NCBI GenBank assembly: GCA_003550325.1
Contig: QKWP01000105.1
Location: 410,605 to 474,604 of the forward strand
Direction of reading: 5' to 3'
From: Gigaspora rosea
Lineage: Eukaryota > Glomeromycota > Glomeromycetes > Diversisporales > Gigasporaceae
Length of the DNA stretch: 64,000 nt
Part shown: piece after piece, positions 1 through 10,679 of the stretch
Layout: every line of letters starts with the position of its first letter
Position numbering within the stretch: the stretch's first letter is position 1
Notes under the pieces: model-generated
Database searches by the model: none
Told to the model about the DNA's origin: nothing
Seen by the model: only the letters and a program-made list of their open reading frames with translations
Translations under genes and position numbers: made by a program

Positions 1-296
1 ACTTCAATTAACCACTTTCTTCTAATATCGTCTGGTACTGGTCCTTTACAATGAAGCGCTAAATGTGCTTCCATGGTAGAAGGCTTTCCACGTTGCCATC
101 TTCCCTTGTCACAATAACGACAACTAGCTCCAAAATGCCCGTGCCCATCATCATCGCCTTCATTATAGTCATCCCAAATCGGCATTCTTGGTCTACCTCC
201 TTTGCTTTTATCTGCTTTACGTTTCGCAGGAGTATTGGTAGTTTCTGGAAATTGGGAATTGGAGGATTCATTAATTGACGTGATTGTTTTCTTCAT
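1..296 (-). CDS. BED-like zinc-finger protein, N-terminal part (gene runs off the left edge)
   Basis: The minus strand is open from an ATG at 294-296 to the window edge, giving 98 codons; an in-frame TGA lies a few codons upstream, so this is the first possible Met. The protein starts MKKTITSINESSNSQFPETT, then a basic stretch (KRKADKSKGGRPR, AT-hook-like GRPR), an acidic DDYNEGDDDG stretch, and then a zinc-finger pattern: ASCRYC, a Trp, KPSTMEAHLALHC and GPVP. Cys-x2-Cys ... His-x3-His-Cys with Trp and 'KP..ME.HL' resembles the BED-type fingers that begin hAT transposases and their domesticated relatives. No transposase core is visible because the gene leaves the window. It may be a transposon gene or a host gene derived from one; no TIR was found in the 300 bp upstream. 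Confidence 0.6.
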   Translation of the reverse strand, partial: MKKTITSINESSNSQFPETTNTPAKRKADKSKGGRPRMPIWDDYNEGDDDGHGHFGASCRYCDKGRWQRGKPSTMEAHLALHCKGPVPDDIRRKWLIE

Positions 297-800
297 AATA
301 ACCGTTCTTCAAATCTTAGTTGATTTTAATTGCAGATTATTTCGATATTAATTGAAAATGCTAACGTTATATATACAAGTCAAAAGATCTCTCACGCTTA
401 GATAATTAAGCTCAAAGGTGTACAAGATACAGTATAAGAAACAAATCACCCCATTAGAACGAAATTATTATCAGGGATGCTGATACTGTTTTATAGTATT
501 CATACAGGTTTTATACAAATACGTATTTTTTAGCAGATGCATTTTAACCTTTTTTTTTTTTTTTTAGTAAATTTTTTTAGTCGATGGTACTAAGATAATT
601 GTGGCAATTGGTCAATGGATCAACTCAATTTAATTGACTAAATATGACTACTAAAGTCATTCATATAAAGGTAAGGAGTTAATTTAAGGGGATGCATATG
701 ATCATTAAAAATTTTATTGCTCTTAAAAAATACGCATAATGAACAAATGAATTTATCTTTTAATGTTCTAGACCATAAGTTCTAATATCGATTTTAGTCT
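297..800. other. Intergenic, no gene seen
   Basis: AT-rich DNA upstream of the BED-finger gene, with a T-tract near 550-565. It would hold that gene's promoter. No ORF, tRNA or clear inverted repeat recognised. Confidence 0.5.
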
Positions 801-1310
801 TTTTTTTTCTTGTAGCTACGTAGATCAGATTATTATACATGCGATGTGAACGAATAATTATGACAAGGTTTGTAATCTGTTTGGATTCTTATTTTTGTTT
901 CATATGGGCTGATTCAACAAACCTGAAATATTTGTCCTTTTTTTTTTTTCTTGTAGCTACATGGATTATTACATGATGCGAATTAATAATTTGTAATCTG
1001 TTTAGAATTCTTATATGCAAGTGAATATTTGTTTCGTATGGCCTAATTCAGCAAACCTGAAATTTGTCTTTTTTTTCCCACATGGATTATTATATGATGT
1101 GAATTAATAATTATGACAAGGTTTGTAATCTGTTTGGAATTCTTATATGCAGTTAGTATTTTGTTTCGTATGGCCTGATTCACCAAACCTAAAAGATCTT
1201 TTTTTTTTTTTTTTTTTTTTGCTACGTGGATTGGATTATTATATGATGTGAGTTAATTATGAAATTTACATACACAGTTAGCATTTGTTTCGTGTAGCCT
1301 AATTTAATAT
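801..1310. repeat. Diverged tandem repeat, about 4 units of 125-140 bp
   Basis: Four successive units each begin with a T-tract (near 800, 939, 1069 and 1200), followed by 'GCTACRTGGATTATTA', 'ATGATGTGAATTAAT', 'GGTTTGTAATCTGTTTGG', 'ATTTGTTTCGTATGGCC' and 'TTCARCAAACCTGAAA'. Units differ by substitutions and small gaps, so the array is not recent. No coding potential was seen. Confidence 0.75.
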
Positions 1311-2390
1311 GTTTATTACTTTCTTTATACGAATAAAATTTATTCGATCATAATTCAGATTCGGCAATAAAATTGGATCTTATTCCGATTTAAAATGGTA
1401 AGTTATATATGGCTTAAAAGTTTCAAAGGACAATTTTCTATGCTTATGCGTATCTATCCGAATTGGTTAAAACGTTGCAAAATCATGATAAATAAAACAA
1501 TTGTTTACCAAATGCTGCAATTAAATAATCTTAGTAAAACCAGTTTCATCAGGATATTAGATAAGCTTTAGAAAAAATTTTAAACCGAGTACTGCAAGAC
1601 AAAAACCTGTATCCCTTAAATTTATCTTGCCTAAATTCAAGAAATTCAATAATATAAAATCGAAATAAAAATAGATAAGACGACCAGAATGTCAATTGCA
1701 CATTCGCTTTTTATTGCGCAAATTCAAATTATAATCAGGTTCTTTCGATATAATAAGATTGGCTTAGCTACATTAATTATCCGATCTTGAATTAGATCTT
1801 TAGATTATCAATATTGAACTTGGATATGCCCGATTAAAGTCAATTTATTGAATAATTTAAGATTATCTTATCACATGCACGATTATTTAATGAATTAATG
1901 GGTTTTGAGTTTGACATTATATTTGGGTTTTGGTCATGAGCCCAAACTAGGTGGAAATACCGAAACCCAAACCCAAACTAGGTAGAAACGCCGTAACTAA
2001 AAAAAAGGGTTTGGGTCGCAACCCTAGTCTCTATATATATACAACATTTTGTAAAATTTGCAATTGAGGATATTTGCTAAGATTAGGATTAGTGGTGGAT
2101 TTAGATATTTAGTAAATTAGAATGTTCATTATACTGCAAAATATTCATTATTACAGCAATGTCCAGTGGTTCAAATAAGGCATTTACCATAAAATGCTAT
2201 ATAAAAAACCTGGGTCTGTTATATTTTCTCAATTTTAAACCAAATAGTAGACCTATGGGTCTATTGTATGGATAGGGGGTCTAGTACCGATCAATATAAA
2301 TATAGCACAAGTAATACGAATTACAGCTATCCGAATGTTTAACCTATAGTATACTAGTAGTATACTTGGGTCTTTTATCATTTTAGATCC
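1311..2390. other. Intergenic, no gene; short 'CCCAAACTAGGTGGAAA' direct repeats
   Basis: No coding region found. Near 1940-2020 the block 'CCCAAACTAGGT(G/A)GAAA' occurs twice. Around 2205-2375 the phrase 'CCTGGGTCT-TTTAT' or a close variant appears, and it recurs right of the neighbouring MITE at 3054, suggesting a diverged direct repeat flanking that insertion. Confidence 0.45.
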
Positions 2391-3050
2391 TATCCCTTAC
2401 TTTGTAAAGGTTCGCAGGCAAATTTGCCTGTATAATTACTATAAATATGCCTCTGATTTAGTTTTTTAATCATTTAAGATATTTAAATAAAATTTGGTAT
2501 TATAATATTTAAGAACAAGAATTATATTTTTGAATTATTTAAACTTATATTATAAGACAAAAAGTTTATGTTGTTTATAAGCTGAAAATATTAAATTTTA
2601 AAGAAAATTTTTAACCAAAAAAATATTTTACAATATCTTGGCGAATTCTTTAAATATTGGTTTTAAAAATATAGTTTCTTATATAGCTTTGTAGTTTATA
2701 TAAAGGATGACAACTTTTATTATTTGACTTTAAATAATTTACTTGTAAAAATTAGGACTTGTATTAAAAGTGAAAATTTTTTTTATAGACGGGAACATAT
2801 AAAATTTGAGAAAACCTAAAGATTAAATTCTATAGTAAAAGTTTCAAAACAAAACTTTAAACTTTTATTACACCAAAGTTTTTTAATAATTTTAAAAAAA
2901 TTTTATAATAAAGTTAATAAAACAGAACTAATGTTATATTTTTTACTTAGAAAGTATATAGCTAAAATTAATATTTAAGGTTTTATTTAAAAAATTTAAA
3001 ATGTTAAAATTTTCGCAGGCAAATATGCCTGCATAACAAATTAAGGGATA
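2391..3050. mobile_element. 660-bp TA-flanked MITE with 'TATCCCTTA' ends (copy 1)
   Basis: Ends read TATCCCTTA...TAAGGGATA with TA at both borders, as for Tc1/mariner-type target sites. About 25 bp inside each end is a near-palindrome, CAGGCAAATTTGCCTG on the left and its variant (CAGGCATATTTGCCTG as reverse complement) on the right. The interior is AT-rich and noncoding. A second copy in the opposite orientation lies at 41337-41983, sharing ends and interior (for example the 'AACATATAAAATTTGA' block near 2792). Non-autonomous; no transposase. Confidence 0.8.
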
Positions 3051-3921
3051 GTATACCTGGGTCTTTTATCTTTTACAAAAATCTCAACATATATTGTAGA
3101 CCCGGTGGTGATACATAGTAGATTTACTATCATGGGGGATCTTTTATATGGCAGGTTACAGTAATTAAAATTTTACTGTTCTTTGGCTATAATCTTATGC
3201 TCTTTGTTTAATTCAGTTTCAACCTCTTGAATGGCTTTTTGAATTTCGGTAGCAAAATTTATATTTATTTTTAACAATTTTATTGAATTGTATAGTATTT
3301 GAAATAATAAATAAATTAATTAAAAAATATTGTTGTTATAAAAAAAAATTATTTTAAGTTACCTAGTTTCACAATTTCATTTGAGATCGTCAAAGGTTTT
3401 TGTTTTAATGAGTATGCTTCATTACTTGGTATTATAAAAATTTTTAATAAAATAAGCTTGCATCTCTAGGTTATTTTCAATGGGCTTAATCGTATAAAGC
3501 GTTTTAATTACACTAATATAAAAAAAATTTTATATTTATTTTAATCTATTAAAAATAATATTTGTTTTTCTTTTGACAAATAAAAGTTTAAAATATTAAA
3601 GATTTGAAAAATTTTAGTATCAGACTTCAAACTTCGAACAATGTCTGTGTCTGTCATATGTTTATGTCTGACAATTATTGCATAAACAATATCTGGTAAC
3701 AATAAATTTGCTCAGACATAATTTAGACACAGACTTTGGACAATATCTGAAAATGTCTGCTGGTCTGCCAAAAATAGCTTGAATATTAAAAATTGACAAT
3801 ACTACTATACTGTATGTGTTAAGGTTGATTTTTGGTACTATCATAATTAAACAATTGTGAATTGTGATAACATTTTTGATATTTTTTATAAGAGGGTATT
3901 CAAATTTTCAAATCAAATGTG
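3051..3921. other. Intergenic, no gene seen
   Basis: AT-rich. A short imperfect inverted repeat built on 'GTCTGTGTCTG' and 'CAGACACAGAC'-like words lies at about 3640-3735. The 60-codon ORF over it on the minus strand has no recognisable features and was not called. Confidence 0.4.
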
Positions 3922-4607
3922 TCGGATCTAGATTGGTGCTTAGTTCAAGTTGTTAGTAGAATTCATAGCTGAGTATTTTTTACTAATAAACAGATATTAT
4001 TTCATTAATAAAATTTTTTTTTTATATATATTAGGGGGAACCCCGGGTGTAGCTCCTGCCCCAAACTTTATTAATACTTAAGTAAGTTGACATATTGCCG
4101 AAGTACATACATATTATATACAAGTATTAGAACTAGAACTTTAGGTAATACAACCATTTATCCATAGCTAAAACCCACAGAGCCTTCCATATTCCCATTT
4201 ATATGACTGACCTGGCTTGTACGTCCCTTTCCAACCAACAATTGGTATTCATATGTCCGCCACTTTGCCCACACTACCTAGTATCCTCACTTCCAATTTG
4301 GTGTACTTTGCCAGGTAGGCGCTTTGTGCTTCCAGATTGGTGTACCTAAGATTTCATTAGTAAAATTTTTGAAAAATCTAATCTAATAAATATTAGTAGT
4401 AGGCATTACACAATATAGTGATATAATAGCAAACGAATAACCAATTCCAATCCTGCACTATGATGCATAATGACTTTTACAAGAGTATAACCAAATTTCT
4501 GGGTCAGGTGTATTAGTGTTTAGCTCTAGTTGTTAGCAAGTTTTATAGCTAGGTATTTTTTACTTAATAAATGGTTATTATTTCATTAGTAAAATTTTTT
4601 ATAATAA
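3922..4607. repeat. Pair of ~105-bp direct repeats with an inserted segment between
   Basis: 3925-4030 and 4503-4607 align: 'TTGGTGCTTAGTTC' / 'TTAGTGTTTAGCTC', 'AGTTGTTAG', 'ATAGCT(G/A)(A/G)GTATTTTTTACT', 'TTATTTCATTA(A/G)TAAAATTTTTT'. A third partial block 'ATTTCATTAGTAAAATTTTT' lies at 4350. The less AT-rich segment at about 4032-4345 appears inserted between them. No coding region was seen. Confidence 0.55.
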
Positions 4608-4816
4608 GGCAGAAATTGACCAATTCTAATCCAGCCAACTATGAGTTTTGATCCAGAAGTTTGATGAAGAAGGGTTCCCAGTCACAGGAATAAATAGCGA
4701 TCATTAATTAGATAATCAATATTTTCTTTACGTAAATAAATTTTTATTTTTGTTATCAGTTATCTTTTTTTCATTATTATTTTTTTTTTACTAGTACTAA
4801 TTTAATTTTTTTTTTG

Positions 4817-5830
4817 TTTTTTTTTCCGATTTTAAAGTGCCTGTTTTGGGCATATACTTTATTTGGTTTATGCATCTGGATTCTATATGGATGAGAGTAC
4901 AACTAGCCACACGTACACTTTTGGTGTATACTTTAAATGGTTTGCCCAAAGGTTCCATACTAGATGCCATATCTGCAACCCAACTACGGAAATTGCCTAT
5001 TTAAACCCTCTGATCTTCAGTTTCTCACCTAGACTTTCAACTAATTTACTGGATGTTTGCATTACCTATGCAATCAGTCCAGCCACCCGGGTCTCTTTTT
5101 GTAAGATCCTTTAGGACTTCTTCTTATATCCGAAGGTACAATCTGGCTTATTCTCAATAGGAAACTTGGTAGAGCGGTACCTGTCCCATTAGGTATTCAT
5201 CTACTTTTTGGTAACTTATGCATTCACTGAGGCGAACAACTTGCAGTCCGGAAATACCCTGCAACCGCTACCATTATCTACTTCTGCCCTTATAAAGTTC
5301 GCTCCAACCGTAGTACCCACCATCACTTTCCTACCAGTCCTTCACTGTTTTCTCAAATTTCCAATTCAGTTGGCCCAAAAGAGTTGATCTAACCGGCATT
5401 AGGTACCATTATGGTTTTTCTCTCCCTAGTACCTACTTCTATAACATAGGTCCTTTTTCTCCGGTACCTGATCCGGCAGCCAGGTTAGTAAATTTTGTCC
5501 CTGAGATCGATGTCCGGTTCTTCAGCTCTGGTCCAATATTCCAGTTTTGGTAGCACCATCAAAGATCTTTGCTACCTCTTACTCAGGTCTTGCCAAATGG
5601 GTTTCTGTTTCTCCAGTTACTTGGATTTGTCTGTGTCATGAGACACAACTTTGCCCAAAAGCTCCCATTTGAGATAGTAACCAAGGACTACAGGTAATGT
5701 ACCCAACTGATCGACAGGAAACAGTTACTGAACACAGGTCTATTTTTTCAAAGTGTCATCAGTGGGATTTGAACCCTAGACCTGCCACTTGGGGGTGACA
5801 ACTTACCAACTTTCCTAAGTTGCTACACCC
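4817..5830 (-). mobile_element. tRNA-headed SINE-like retroposon, about 1 kb (family 1)
   Basis: Read on the minus strand, the 5' end (5830 downward) looks like a tRNA: an A-box-like TAGCAACTTAGGAAAGTTGG, then a B box GGGTTCAAATCCC (complement of 5764-5776). The 3' end is an A-tract (T-tract 4803-4826 on plus). T-rich 'TTTAATTTTTTTTTTTTG' at the left and 'TAAATTTTTTTTTTG' at 5831 look like a target-site duplication. The body of about 930 bp is relatively GC-rich for the region and has no long ORF. A degraded relative covers 24030-24800. Unusually long for a SINE; it may be a composite. Confidence 0.6.
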
Positions 5831-6410
5831 TAAATTTTTTTTTTGTATAAGATTGTCTTTTTCAGTTTACTATTTTTCTTCTTTGTGTTGTCGTTTGCTA
5901 GTATCGTCAATTTTTGGTACTATTGTTTGTTGGTATCATCACATTGTCATTTATAGTATTGGTGCTTTTACCAGTTTCTGGTACATAGTTGCAATGCTAT
6001 CGCTTTAGTACTTTATTCATATGTAGCTCAAAGATATTCTCACTTTTCTTGGTTGATTTCTAGGTGCTATGGTTATATTGGCTAGTATGTTGCTAATTTT
6101 TGGTATTGTTGTGTTGTTGTATTATCATTTCTGTTGCTACATTTTTGCTCTTGTTTTTAGTGGTATTTTGTGCGTAGTTGCTTATGTTATATGCTCTTTA
6201 CTAGGTATTCTTATTTCTTATTGTCAATTTCTAGATTCTGTAGTTGTGTTTGCTATCGGTTACTGATTTTTGGTATCACCATATCATAGTTTATTTTACT
6301 AGTGTTAATCTTCGCTCTTTTATTTGCTAGTATCTGTTTAGTTTAGGATTAAAGTATTGGTTAGATTGAAGGTTTAGGATATTTTTTAGTATGATAAATA
6401 CATCTTGTAA
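5831..6410. repeat. Degenerate T/G-rich minisatellite ('TTTTTGGTATTGTTG')
   Basis: Words such as TTTTTGGTACTATTG, TTGGTATCATCAC, TTTTTGGTATTGTTGTG, CTAGTATTG recur irregularly. Similar degenerate arrays occur at 23380-23870 and, reversed, at 52700-53180. The short hydrophobic ORFs over it (62-65 codons) follow from the T-rich composition and are not called. Confidence 0.4.
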
Positions 6411-6425
6411 AATAATAATAATTTT

Positions 6426-7519
6426 TTTTTTTTATAATTCAGCAGTTATACTACAACTTTATTAGATAACATTTATATAACACTAGTACATAATAAACTG
6501 CTTAAACTAAATTAGCTAAAATATAAAGTGCGACCTACCCAAGTGTTCTAAAGATTCTTAAATATGATCTGCTATATCAAACATTTCTCTCATTGTAAAA
6601 CTCTTGACCTTGTTAGATTTCGAGTTTTAGAATCACTATTTGGAGTTTGCTATCTATTATAACTGCCTATTTTTTAACCCTCTTCTTTTAACTTCATGAA
6701 TAGCAGGATTCTACTAGAAAAAGAAAACATATATAAAAAATAAAAAGGAAAATAAAAAAATAAAAAAAACTATATAATCTAGATGAAAAACCAAAGTAAA
6801 GCAAAATAAAAGTAAAAGAAAAAAGAGGAGGACAAAAAGTAAATAGCTATAATAGCAATATTTATATCTTTACCGATGATAAAAATTATATAATACTGCA
6901 CAAGGAATCGCCTCACCTAAGTATTATATATACATGTATAAGAAAATAAAAAAAAAGAAAAGTATGTCTAAAAGAACATTCTAGAAAAAAATTTCATTTT
7001 GTATTTTACTCCAAAACATTTTACATGTCATTCATTGCTTATCTTAAGAAACCCGATTTCACTCGTAACTTGATTCTGATTTGGTAGGCATGTTCCCAAT
7101 TTGGAAAGAGTAAATACTGCTGATCTTTTGGAAGTGATAAGCTAAAATGCCCACTTTTGAAATTTCAAAAATTTCAAAAGACTCCATAAAGAGTACCAAA
7201 ACAAAAGGAGTTTGTAGAAGTTATGCTATATAGATTAGTATATTTAACCAGGTCTCTACTTCTATTTTCATATCTATAGAACTTGACAAAGTTTTAGAGT
7301 TTCTCTACTACTTTTTTGCTCAATAGTACCATAGCCTGCTAAGGTGCCTCACTTAAAAGTTTGCAAGTCTTTTTCATTTTTATTTCATCTAGTGGATGGA
7401 CTTTGTACTCAACAGCAGCTTGGAGAAGTTTTGTTATATTTGGTTATACTAACTATAAAGTTTTTCATAGATTAGTTTTTTTGGAAATTTTGGTACAAGG
7501 AATTATCGGAAAGAGTTTC
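6426..7519 (-). mobile_element. Long non-coding poly-A retroposon, copy a
   Basis: Bounded by a repeated AAAATAATAATAATT at about 6411-6425 and 7523-7537, with a T-tract (poly-A tail on minus) next to the left copy. The minus strand begins near 7519 with 'AACTCTTTCCGATAATT'. It shares blocks with copies at 27415-29441, 34598-36445 and 60761-62110, for example 'CCAATTTGGAA-GAGTAAA-ACTGC-GATCTTTT' and 'CTACTACTTTTTTGCT'. No ORF encoding reverse transcriptase is seen, so it would depend on another element. The duplication here is microsatellite-like and alone weak; copies b and c support it. Confidence 0.65.
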
Positions 7520-8342
7520 ATGAAAATAATAATAATAATTATAACAATATAATAAATAAATAAATAAGTATTTTATATAAAATTATTTTTATCAGTTCAT
7601 TTAACATATAGTGTTTAGCAACTATGATAAAGGTGATTTTTTTTCACAAGTTTGCATATTTTTGTTTGCAAGTTTGCATATTTTTGTATAAGTTTGCATT
7701 ATGTAATTAGTATAGTATAATTATCTATAATTCTTATACTTATGAAAACATACGAAGTAAATACAATTTTTCAAAAATTTACTATGCATAATTATTTAGT
7801 ATATAGTTAAAGTTAGCTTTGTATTTGCATTATTATAATGGTTACTGTACAAGCTATTGTCCTGAAGGAACATAATAACAGCTTGCATTTAGTAGTACTA
7901 GCTAACTTTGTTGGTATATGCACTTTATATCCTTTTTGAAAAAATGATATTTAGAAACTTAATTTATATTATCTGGTTCAATTATAAAAAAACAGATATT
8001 CTTAAATTACCTTTAATGATCAGTGATTATCATTCTATCAATCCAATAAAAAATCCTATAAAAAAAATGAAAAATTCCCAATATTAAACGAATATACACA
8101 AAAATTTGTATTGGGCCACCAATATTTATACACAAAAATCAATTTTTTACTATTATTTATTATAGCATCTGTAAATTACTATAGGTTTGGCCTTTTTATT
8201 TTGCTCACCATATATATGTACCGGTAGTACTGGTTATATTAAATTTTGTCAGAGAGTTTGTTCATGTGTACATACATTTTATAAACAAATCATGAGAAAG
8301 ATAAAAAATATATATAAAAAATAAACAAAATTTGATGAATAA
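7520..8342. other. Intergenic, no gene seen
   Basis: AT-rich with short repeats of 'AAGTTTGCATATTTTTG' at 7650-7700. No coding region recognised. Confidence 0.4.
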
Positions 8343-8578
8343 GGGCCATAACATATATTACCTAATATTTTAGGGGGTGGAGGATCTGCTGAGTTCTTAG
8401 GTTACACAATCTAAAATATTAGCCAATCAAAATCAAGAATTATTTAACCATAATTATAAAAAAATTTGAGATAAATATACTTTTTTGTGTAACAAAATCG
8501 AGCATTTTGATTGGTCTTAGGTGGGGTGGGGGTCTGGTCTCTTAGTAAATGGATATTAGATAATATATGTCATGGCCC
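8343..8578. mobile_element. 236-bp PIF/Harbinger-like MITE
   Basis: The ends are inverted: GGGCCATAACATATATTACC at left and the reverse complement of GGGCCATGACATATATTATC at right, flanked by TAA on both sides (8340-8342, 8579-8581). A 3-bp TWA target site is the known signature of PIF/Harbinger elements. Noncoding. Its terminal layout (GGG..., '...TTACCTRATATTTTAGGGGG') resembles the larger element at 32640-34320. Confidence 0.75.
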
Positions 8579-8929
8579 TAAGTCATGCAAGCCAATCAGA
8601 TATAAGATTTTGTGAACCAATATCGCTTAACTTATTGTATAAACCATACACTCATTGTATTCATTTTTGGTATAAAATTTTATTTTAATATTTTAATTTT
8701 TAAAAAAAGTAAATTATAAGTATATTTATAATATTTTCTAGAAAAATTTGACTAAAAAAGCCAACAGATTAAGAAATAATAAAGTAAATTACAATAAAAA
8801 TTATAATGATTCTATTGCAAGCTAATTTAGTTAAGGGTTAGAATTAGATAGTTAGCATTAAAATAGTTAATTGCCAATCTGAATAAGATCAGCAATATTT
8901 TTATATTTAGAATTGGGCAAAAAAATATA

Positions 8930-9127
8930 CAAGTCACTCTCGTTATAGTGAACTCTCGATATAGTGAAGACTAATTAAAATCTCGATATAGTGAAGTTAA
9001 GCTCAAAGACAGTTTATATAAAACTCTCTCGATATAGTGAATTTACTAATAAAGCTCTCAATATAATGAATTTTTTGAAAATTTTTATTAATGGAACGGA
9101 TCACTTCACTATAACGAGAGTGACTTG
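8930..9127. mobile_element. 198-bp Tc1/mariner-type MITE with internal 'CTCGATATAGTGAA' repeats
   Basis: TA at both borders (8928-8929, 9128-9129). Terminal inverted repeats of about 23 bp begin CAAGTCACTCTCGTTATAGT. The motif 'CTCGATATAGTGAA' or a near variant recurs about five times inside. An ORF at 8991-9260 runs through it by chance and is not a gene. Confidence 0.85.
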
Positions 9128-9216
9128 TATAAACAATGTAGTACAAAATCTGAACAGGCCTGTATATATAAAATTTTTATATGATTTAAAAAATTTTAAA
9201 GATGTTTTTACTCATA

Positions 9217-9558
9217 TGGGGTGTTCCAAGTTAAAAGGGCCCATTTTTACAATTTTTTGAAAAATGAGTTTTCGTTAGAATCACATAAATTTTGACATGA
9301 TTGACTTTTTTTAATTATAAATGAAAGTCGATTTGCATAATAAAAAATCAAGATAATGTAAAAAGAAAAATTACATAAGGCTGCGTAGAGCCAACACGTC
9401 ACGAGATTATCCGATAGTCATCTGCCGTCTTTAACCAATCAAAATCGTGAAATTTGATTAATCCCAGATCAGTCCGAAAATCAAAACAAATAATTAAACT
9501 CAAATTTCTCAAAATAAAATATATGTAAAAATGGGCCCTTTTAACTTGGAGCACCTCA
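9217..9558 (+). mobile_element. 342-bp TA MITE, 'GGGCCC-arm' family, copy 1
   Basis: TA-flanked (9215-9216, 9559-9560). Ends TGGGGTGTTCCAAGTTAAAA...TTTTAACTTGGAGCACCTCA are inverted. The core contains 'GAAAGTCGATTTGCATAAT' and 'CCAACACGTCACGAGATTAT', shared with copies at 12679, 39212 and 45003. The arm word 'CCAAGTT' is specific to this copy but matched at both of its ends. Confidence 0.85.
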
Positions 9559-10679
9559 TATCTTCTTATCTACAGGTCCGATTTTAATAAAATTTTACCA
9601 GTAGATGCACAAGAACCTGCTCTACAATTTTACTTAGATCAAAAAATAATATTTAACTTAATACAAAAAAAACTTTTCATAAGGGTCATAATCAGATTTA
9701 CTAATATATTGTATATATTTGTTTATTCCCAATTTCAAATGTAGTGATACAGTATTTATTGTAATTTATTATATATAATTTTAAATAAATTTTTTGGTAG
9801 TCTAATTGGCTAATATTATAATCATATCTAATATAGTACAGTTATAATAACTATAGTTATAAATTTATTAGCCCAATTAGATTATTTAAATTTTATAAAT
9901 TAAATTTTTTTAAGGCTACATTATATACATTATATACCAGTATATAAAATTTTATACTAAGCAAAATATAATTAAGCAACAAAATGAATTGTCTTAGTAA
10001 AAAATAAAATTTTATATATAAAGTAAAAATTATAGTTTTTCTATAAGCAACTTTTTTTCATTAAAACAATCTATATTGGGTTCTTAAGTAAAGTTGTTCT
10101 ATATATTGTTACGGGGTGAATTGTATCTTTTTAATAAAGTTTATACGAAATATATATTTTTATTATATGAAGCAACTCGCCAGAGGCGTGAATTTAGTGA
10201 TTTAGCAATTTCTTAAAAGATTTTTTAACAAATTTATTATAGGGAAGTATGAGAATATATTATGTGGTATATATTATAACCCCGTAGGATGACTTGTAAC
10301 TAACGCGAATTCTCAGCTCTTTTATAGCTTATTCTTTCATAACAAACTCAAGGGGCTTAGGGATAATTTACATTATACATCATTAAGGAATCAGGGCGAA
10401 GCTACTATAAATCAAGGGGCTTAAATAATTATTACAACACTTTCTTTCAACGAAATCTTTTCTTTGCTTATTTTCCAGATCTTCTTTCTTGATCTTCGGT
10501 TCTTCTTTTCGGAATTTTTCTTCGGATTTTACGTAGGTTATCCTTTCTATTCTTTGGCCAGTAAGCCTCATCTAATTGTCGATCCGGATTTTCGGTTGTT
10601 TAATCCACTTTAGTCACGGGTTTACTGCGCTTATTTGATGATCCTTCTTTGCCCGTGACAATATTAGTTATGAGAGCAA
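9559..10679. other. Intergenic between MITE and the eIF3b 3' end
   Basis: AT-rich; no gene. Near 10112 'TTACGGGGTGAATT' and near 10280 'AACCCCGTA' form a short inverted pair of unknown meaning. The minus-strand ORF at 10383-10571 (Lys/Glu-rich, 62 codons) lies just downstream of eIF3b; it lacks recognisable features and is probably 3'-flanking sequence. Confidence 0.4.

Noticed and set aside
5742-5830. Possible true tRNA gene
   Set aside because: The A and B boxes are recognisable, but the arms do not fold as a complete cloverleaf and a long A-tailed body follows, so it is called a SINE head.
10111-10290. TGTTACGGGG...CCCCGTA pair suggesting a solo LTR
   Set aside because: The inverted match is only about 8 bp, there is no second LTR-like copy and no target duplication was found.
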